In this document: positions 5,725-8,012 of the stretch, piece by piece
Numbering within the stretch: the first letter of the stretch is position 1
Layout of the letters: the number at the start of each line of letters is the position of its first letter
Source of the DNA: CAZJBP01 sp964544115
Lineage (GTDB): Bacteria; Verrucomicrobiota; Kiritimatiellia; UBA8416; JADHWI01
Direction: 5' to 3'
Assembly (NCBI GenBank): GCA_964544115.1
Contig: CAZJBP010000160.1
Span: forward strand, 1 to 8,012
DNA: 8,012 nt
Made by a program: the position numbers and the translations under genes
The notes under the pieces: model-generated
Seen by the model: the letters and a program-made list of their open reading frames with translations, nothing else
What the model was told of the DNA's origin: nothing
The model's database searches: none

Positions 5725-7038
5725 ATGGCGGTGATGGTAGATATGTGCGCAGTGAAGAGGGTGGCGGGATTTGCGCTGTGCGCGGTGGCGCTGGCGGCAG
5801 GGCCGCTATGGGCTGCGGATGAGCTGCCGGCTGGCGCCGAGGCGCAGTCGCCGGTCCAGCGCGGCGTTTCCGGATCGGGCCGCGTGTCCGCGGTCAACGT
5901 TCCCGCTTCGTGGAGCGAGGCCGGCGGAACGAACCTCCTCTGGAAGGCCACCATCGACCTGCCGGCGTGGGCCAGCCCTATTGTCTGGAAAGACCGGGTC
6001 ATCGCGCTGGGGGCCGATGCTGGCAAGCGCGTGGCGGTCTGCCTCAACGCGGCCGATGGCCGGAGGCTGTGGACGACGGAGATCGCTCCCTGCGAGGGGC
6101 TTGTCGGAAGCTACAAGATCTACACAAGCGATCCGGACTTGCGCTGGGACAGGCTGCTGCACGCGGGCGCAACGCCCGCCACCAACGGCAGGCAGGTGTT
6201 CGCGCTCTTCTCCAACGGGCAGCTGGCGGCCCTCGACCTGGCCGACGGCAAGCTTCTCTGGTCGGTGGCCGCCGGCTCTCCGGCGGGGAACACGTACGGG
6301 CAGTGCAGTTCCCTGCTGGTGTTCAGGAACACGGTGATCGCGGTGGTCCAGGGCGCCGATTCGTCCATCGCCGCCTACGACGCGGCCACCGGCAAGGCGG
6401 TCTGGAAGACGCCCCGCAAGGCGGCCTCCTGGGCGTCGCCGATCCTGATCACGACCCCGGCGGGAAAGTGGCAGGTCGTGCTGCCGGCGTCCCCCTCGGT
6501 CACGGCGTGGGACGCGGAGACCGGCAGGGAGGCCTGGTCGCTCGACCTGCTGACCGGCCGGGCGGAGTACTGCGTTGGCCCGTCCCCGGTCTATGCGGAC
6601 GGCCTGGTCTTCATCTGCGCCAAGGGCTCCGGCATCTTTGCCGTGGACCCCGACAAGGGCGCGAAGGTGTGGGGCGTTGAGACGCTGCCTGAGGACGCAC
6701 CGGTCGCCGAGTTCATCAGCATGGTGTCCGACGGCAAGCACGTCTTCCACTATTCCGACTACGTTCTGACCTGCCTCGACGCCAAGACCGGGAAGGTGGT
6801 TCGGCAGAAGGAATTCGACGACTTGGCCGGCATCGCGAACCCTGTCATGGCCGAGGGCCGGCTGTATCTCTCCACGAGCGACGGCATCCTCGCTGTCCAG
6901 GCCGACCCCTCCGGCGCCTTTGGAGACGTCGTCGGCAAGGGCATCATCAAGGACAAGTGCGATTCAACGGCAGCGATTGTCGACGGCCGCGTATTCCTGC
7001 GCACGGACACGGCGGTCTACGCCCTCGGCGCCAAGTGA
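5725..7038 (+). CDS. Secreted PQQ-like beta-propeller repeat protein
   Basis: A 437-residue protein. A short basic N-region (KR at 11-12) and a hydrophobic segment ending PLWA at residue 30 form a Sec-type signal peptide, so the mature protein is periplasmic or exported. The rest consists of about eight propeller blades of the PQQ-like (PQQ_2/BamB-type) family. Blade ends show the typical D-x-x-x-G-K-x-x-W pattern: ADGRRLW, ADGKLLW, ATGKAVW, AETGREAW, DKGAKVW, with Trp at about 116, 179, 227, 271 and 316, followed by a degenerate copy TGKVVR. The later blades (residues about 370-437) lack the Trp, and the protein ends at the last strand. There is no dehydrogenase catalytic signature, so I infer a binding or scaffold propeller rather than a quinoprotein enzyme. 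Such genes are abundant in planctomycete-like genomes and mostly uncharacterised. A BamB-like lipoprotein is unlikely, since no lipobox Cys sits at the cleavage site. Confidence 0.93.
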   Translation: MAVMVDMCAVKRVAGFALCAVALAAGPLWAADELPAGAEAQSPVQRGVSGSGRVSAVNVPASWSEAGGTNLLWKATIDLPAWASPIVWKDRVIALGADAGKRVAVCLNAADGRRLWTTEIAPCEGLVGSYKIYTSDPDLRWDRLLHAGATPATNGRQVFALFSNGQLAALDLADGKLLWSVAAGSPAGNTYGQCSSLLVFRNTVIAVVQGADSSIAAYDAATGKAVWKTPRKAASWASPILITTPAGKWQVVLPASPSVTAWDAETGREAWSLDLLTGRAEYCVGPSPVYADGLVFICAKGSGIFAVDPDKGAKVWGVETLPEDAPVAEFISMVSDGKHVFHYSDYVLTCLDAKTGKVVRQKEFDDLAGIANPVMAEGRLYLSTSDGILAVQADPSGAFGDVVGKGIIKDKCDSTAAIVDGRVFLRTDTAVYALGAK

Positions 7039-7051
7039 GCGGCTGCGAGCG

Positions 7052-7714
7052 CTAGTTCCTGGAATTCAGGTCCGGCTGCTGGCCGGTGAGGATCTCCATC
7101 TGGTGGATGACCCACTCGGCGCGGAGCCGGACGTCGGGCTGCGACAGCAGGCGATACTGCTGCGTCGCCTCCCGGCAGACGGCCGCGATGGCCAGATCCA
7201 CGACGACCGGGGTGGACACGTCCTTGTAGTCTGCAGCCGCGATGAGCGGCTTGCCGGGTCCGTCCCCGGAAACCTTCAGCTTCAGGAGTTCGCCGATCCG
7301 CCGCCGGTAGTCGACCAGCTGGTCCTCGCCCGGGTCGGCCTCTTCGACAGGCAGCAGGCGCACGCGGCGATACGGGGTGTGGACGAGCTCCCGCTCGACC
7401 CGGGCCCGGCACAGTCCCTGGAGGAGCAGCACATAGCGGCCGTCGCGCATCCGCTCGTACTCGCGGATCTGGCCCAGGCAGACAAAGGTCCTCAGCGGCG
7501 GCGGACCCTCCGTCCGCTCCGCCGGCGTCCCCTCGCCGCGGAAAAGCGCCATCGCGATCATCCCGTGCGAATCGAGCACGTCGCTGACCATGCGCCGGTA
7601 GCGCGGCTCGAAGACGTGAAGGGGCATCACCGCCTGCGGGAGCAGCACTGCGCCCTGCAGGGGGAACACCGGGTAGGCCCGGCCGAAATCCACCATCACC
7701 CGTTCAGTCGCCAT
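7052..7714 (-). CDS. Stand-alone LON substrate-binding domain protein (LonN, COG2802 type)
   Basis: A 220-residue protein made almost entirely of the N-terminal substrate-binding domain of Lon protease: the family opening YPVFPLQGAVLLPQAVMPLHV with FEPRYRRMV (residues 14-43), then LGQIREYERMRDGRYVLLLQG with CRARV, and a helical C-terminal half with YRRRIGELL and LRAEWVIHQMEIL. The AAA+ ATPase and Ser-Lys protease domains of full Lon are absent, so it cannot itself degrade proteins. Proteins of this type are widespread in bacteria; a role in recognising protein substrates is assumed, not shown. I chose the ATG at 7714 because the homologous region begins just after it. An in-frame GTG at 7783 would add 23 very basic residues. 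No strong Shine-Dalgarno is visible, only AGG-type purines. The gene ends 13 bases from the propeller gene stop, tail to tail. Confidence 0.93.
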   Translation of the reverse strand: MATERVMVDFGRAYPVFPLQGAVLLPQAVMPLHVFEPRYRRMVSDVLDSHGMIAMALFRGEGTPAERTEGPPPLRTFVCLGQIREYERMRDGRYVLLLQGLCRARVERELVHTPYRRVRLLPVEEADPGEDQLVDYRRRIGELLKLKVSGDGPGKPLIAAADYKDVSTPVVVDLAIAAVCREATQQYRLLSQPDVRLRAEWVIHQMEILTGQQPDLNSRN

Positions 7715-7784
7715 CTTTCGCCTGCCTTTCCGCCTTTTGCCCGACACGCGGCAGGAGATCCGCACCTTCCCTTTTCGTGGCACT

Positions 7785-7814
7785 ATTCTACCACCGCGGC
7801 CACACGCTGCGCAA
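7785..7814 (-). promoter_or_regulatory. Possible promoter of the LonN-type gene
   Basis: On the minus strand TTGCGC (7814-7809) and TAGAAT (7790-7785) are 18 bases apart. The -10 box is close to consensus and the -35 box is weak. Transcription would begin near 7778, downstream of most of the alternative GTG start at 7783, which favours the ATG at 7714. Confidence 0.4.
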
Positions 7815-7815
7815 G

Positions 7816-7834
7816 GGATGCGTAGGACGCATCC
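7816..7834. repeat. Perfect 8-bp hairpin GGATGCGT / ACGCATCC
   Basis: Arms 7816-7823 and 7827-7834 are fully complementary around AGG. The core GATGCGT / ACGCATC is the same as in the inverted pair 5315-5324 and 5626-5635, linking this site to the other intergenic region. It lies immediately upstream of the possible LonN promoter and could be an operator or part of a dispersed repeat. Confidence 0.6.
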
Positions 7835-7836
7835 AG

Positions 7837-7889
7837 TCGGCGTCGTGGTCGCGTCGCGGTCGGAATCGCTATCGGTATCGACCTCGGGC
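7837..7889. repeat. TCGNNN hexamer array 3
   Basis: Nine consecutive units start with TCG at 7837, 7843, 7849, 7854, 7860, 7866, 7872, 7878 and 7884, with one unit a base short. It is the longest such array in the window and, like the others, lies in DNA without a gene. Bases 7890-8012 hold no gene I can support. Confidence 0.65.
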
Positions 7890-7974
7890 GGCCGGCTGGC
7901 GGTGGGTGAATCGTTCTTGAGTCTGACGGGGGATGTGTCGCGGATCGGGTCGAAACGCGGGCGCGTGATATCGG

Positions 7975-8011
7975 CCCGTCTGCCGCGTTGCCTTCGGGGG
8001 GCGCAGACGGG
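7975..8011. repeat. Inverted repeat at the right edge (CCCGTCTGC / GCAGACGGG)
   Basis: Nine-base perfect arms at 7975-7983 and 8003-8011 surround a 19-base centre that itself contains CCTTCGGG, a small stem with a TTCG loop. It may be the terminator of a gene lying to the right of the window, but no T-run or gene is visible to confirm this. Confidence 0.5.
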
Positions 8012-8012
8012 A

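Noticed and set aside
7715..7783. GTG start at 7783 for the LonN gene
   Set aside because: It would add 23 mostly Arg/Lys residues outside the domain and would start about at the inferred transcription start. It remains possible but is less likely than the ATG at 7714.
6920..7825. 301-codon plus-strand frame over the LonN gene
   Set aside because: It lies antisense to a clear LonN domain, overlaps the end of the propeller gene out of frame, and has no family resemblance; the frame is open because of high GC.

Overview
The window carries four protein genes and two intergenic stretches with unusual repeats, in GC-rich DNA. No RNA gene, transposase, CRISPR array or plasmid function is visible. 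The gene set suggests a Gram-negative environmental bacterium, most likely of the Planctomycetota-Verrucomicrobiota-Kiritimatiellota/Lentisphaerota group: a giant exported LamG/malectin protein with poly-threonine linkers, a secreted PQQ-type beta-propeller protein and stand-alone LonN and Trm112-like proteins. That taxonomic guess rests on protein style, not on any marker gene.

Layout: (1) 2-4975, plus strand: the 3' part of a giant multidomain carbohydrate-binding-type surface protein. Its frame is open to the left edge, so its N-terminus lies outside the window. It has three LamG domains separated by Thr-rich linkers, then three malectin-like domains alternating with two Calx-beta-like domains, then a discoidin-like C-terminal domain. 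(2) 4982-5010: a strong hairpin just after its stop codon. (3) 5037-5207, minus strand: a 56-aa Trm112/YcaR-like zinc-ribbon gene, convergent with the giant gene. (4) 5208-5724: about 500 bases without a gene, holding hexamer TCGNNN arrays, several palindromes, a 21-nt inverted repeat and two near-identical 20-nt sequences. (5) 5725-7038, plus strand: a signal-peptide-bearing PQQ-like beta-propeller protein. (6) 7052-7714, minus strand: a stand-alone LON substrate-binding domain protein, convergent with the previous gene. (7) 7715-8012: no gene seen; a possible promoter, a hairpin sharing its core with the first intergenic region, a long TCGNNN array, and a hairpin at the right edge.

The genes do not form an operon. 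They are two convergent pairs (giant/Trm112 and propeller/LonN) separated by the repeat-rich intergenic region, from which the Trm112 and propeller genes diverge. No shared pathway can be argued from the order. The most noteworthy items are the modular giant protein, its nearly identical 750-bp internal repeats, its ACN-coded linkers, and the intergenic repeat family.
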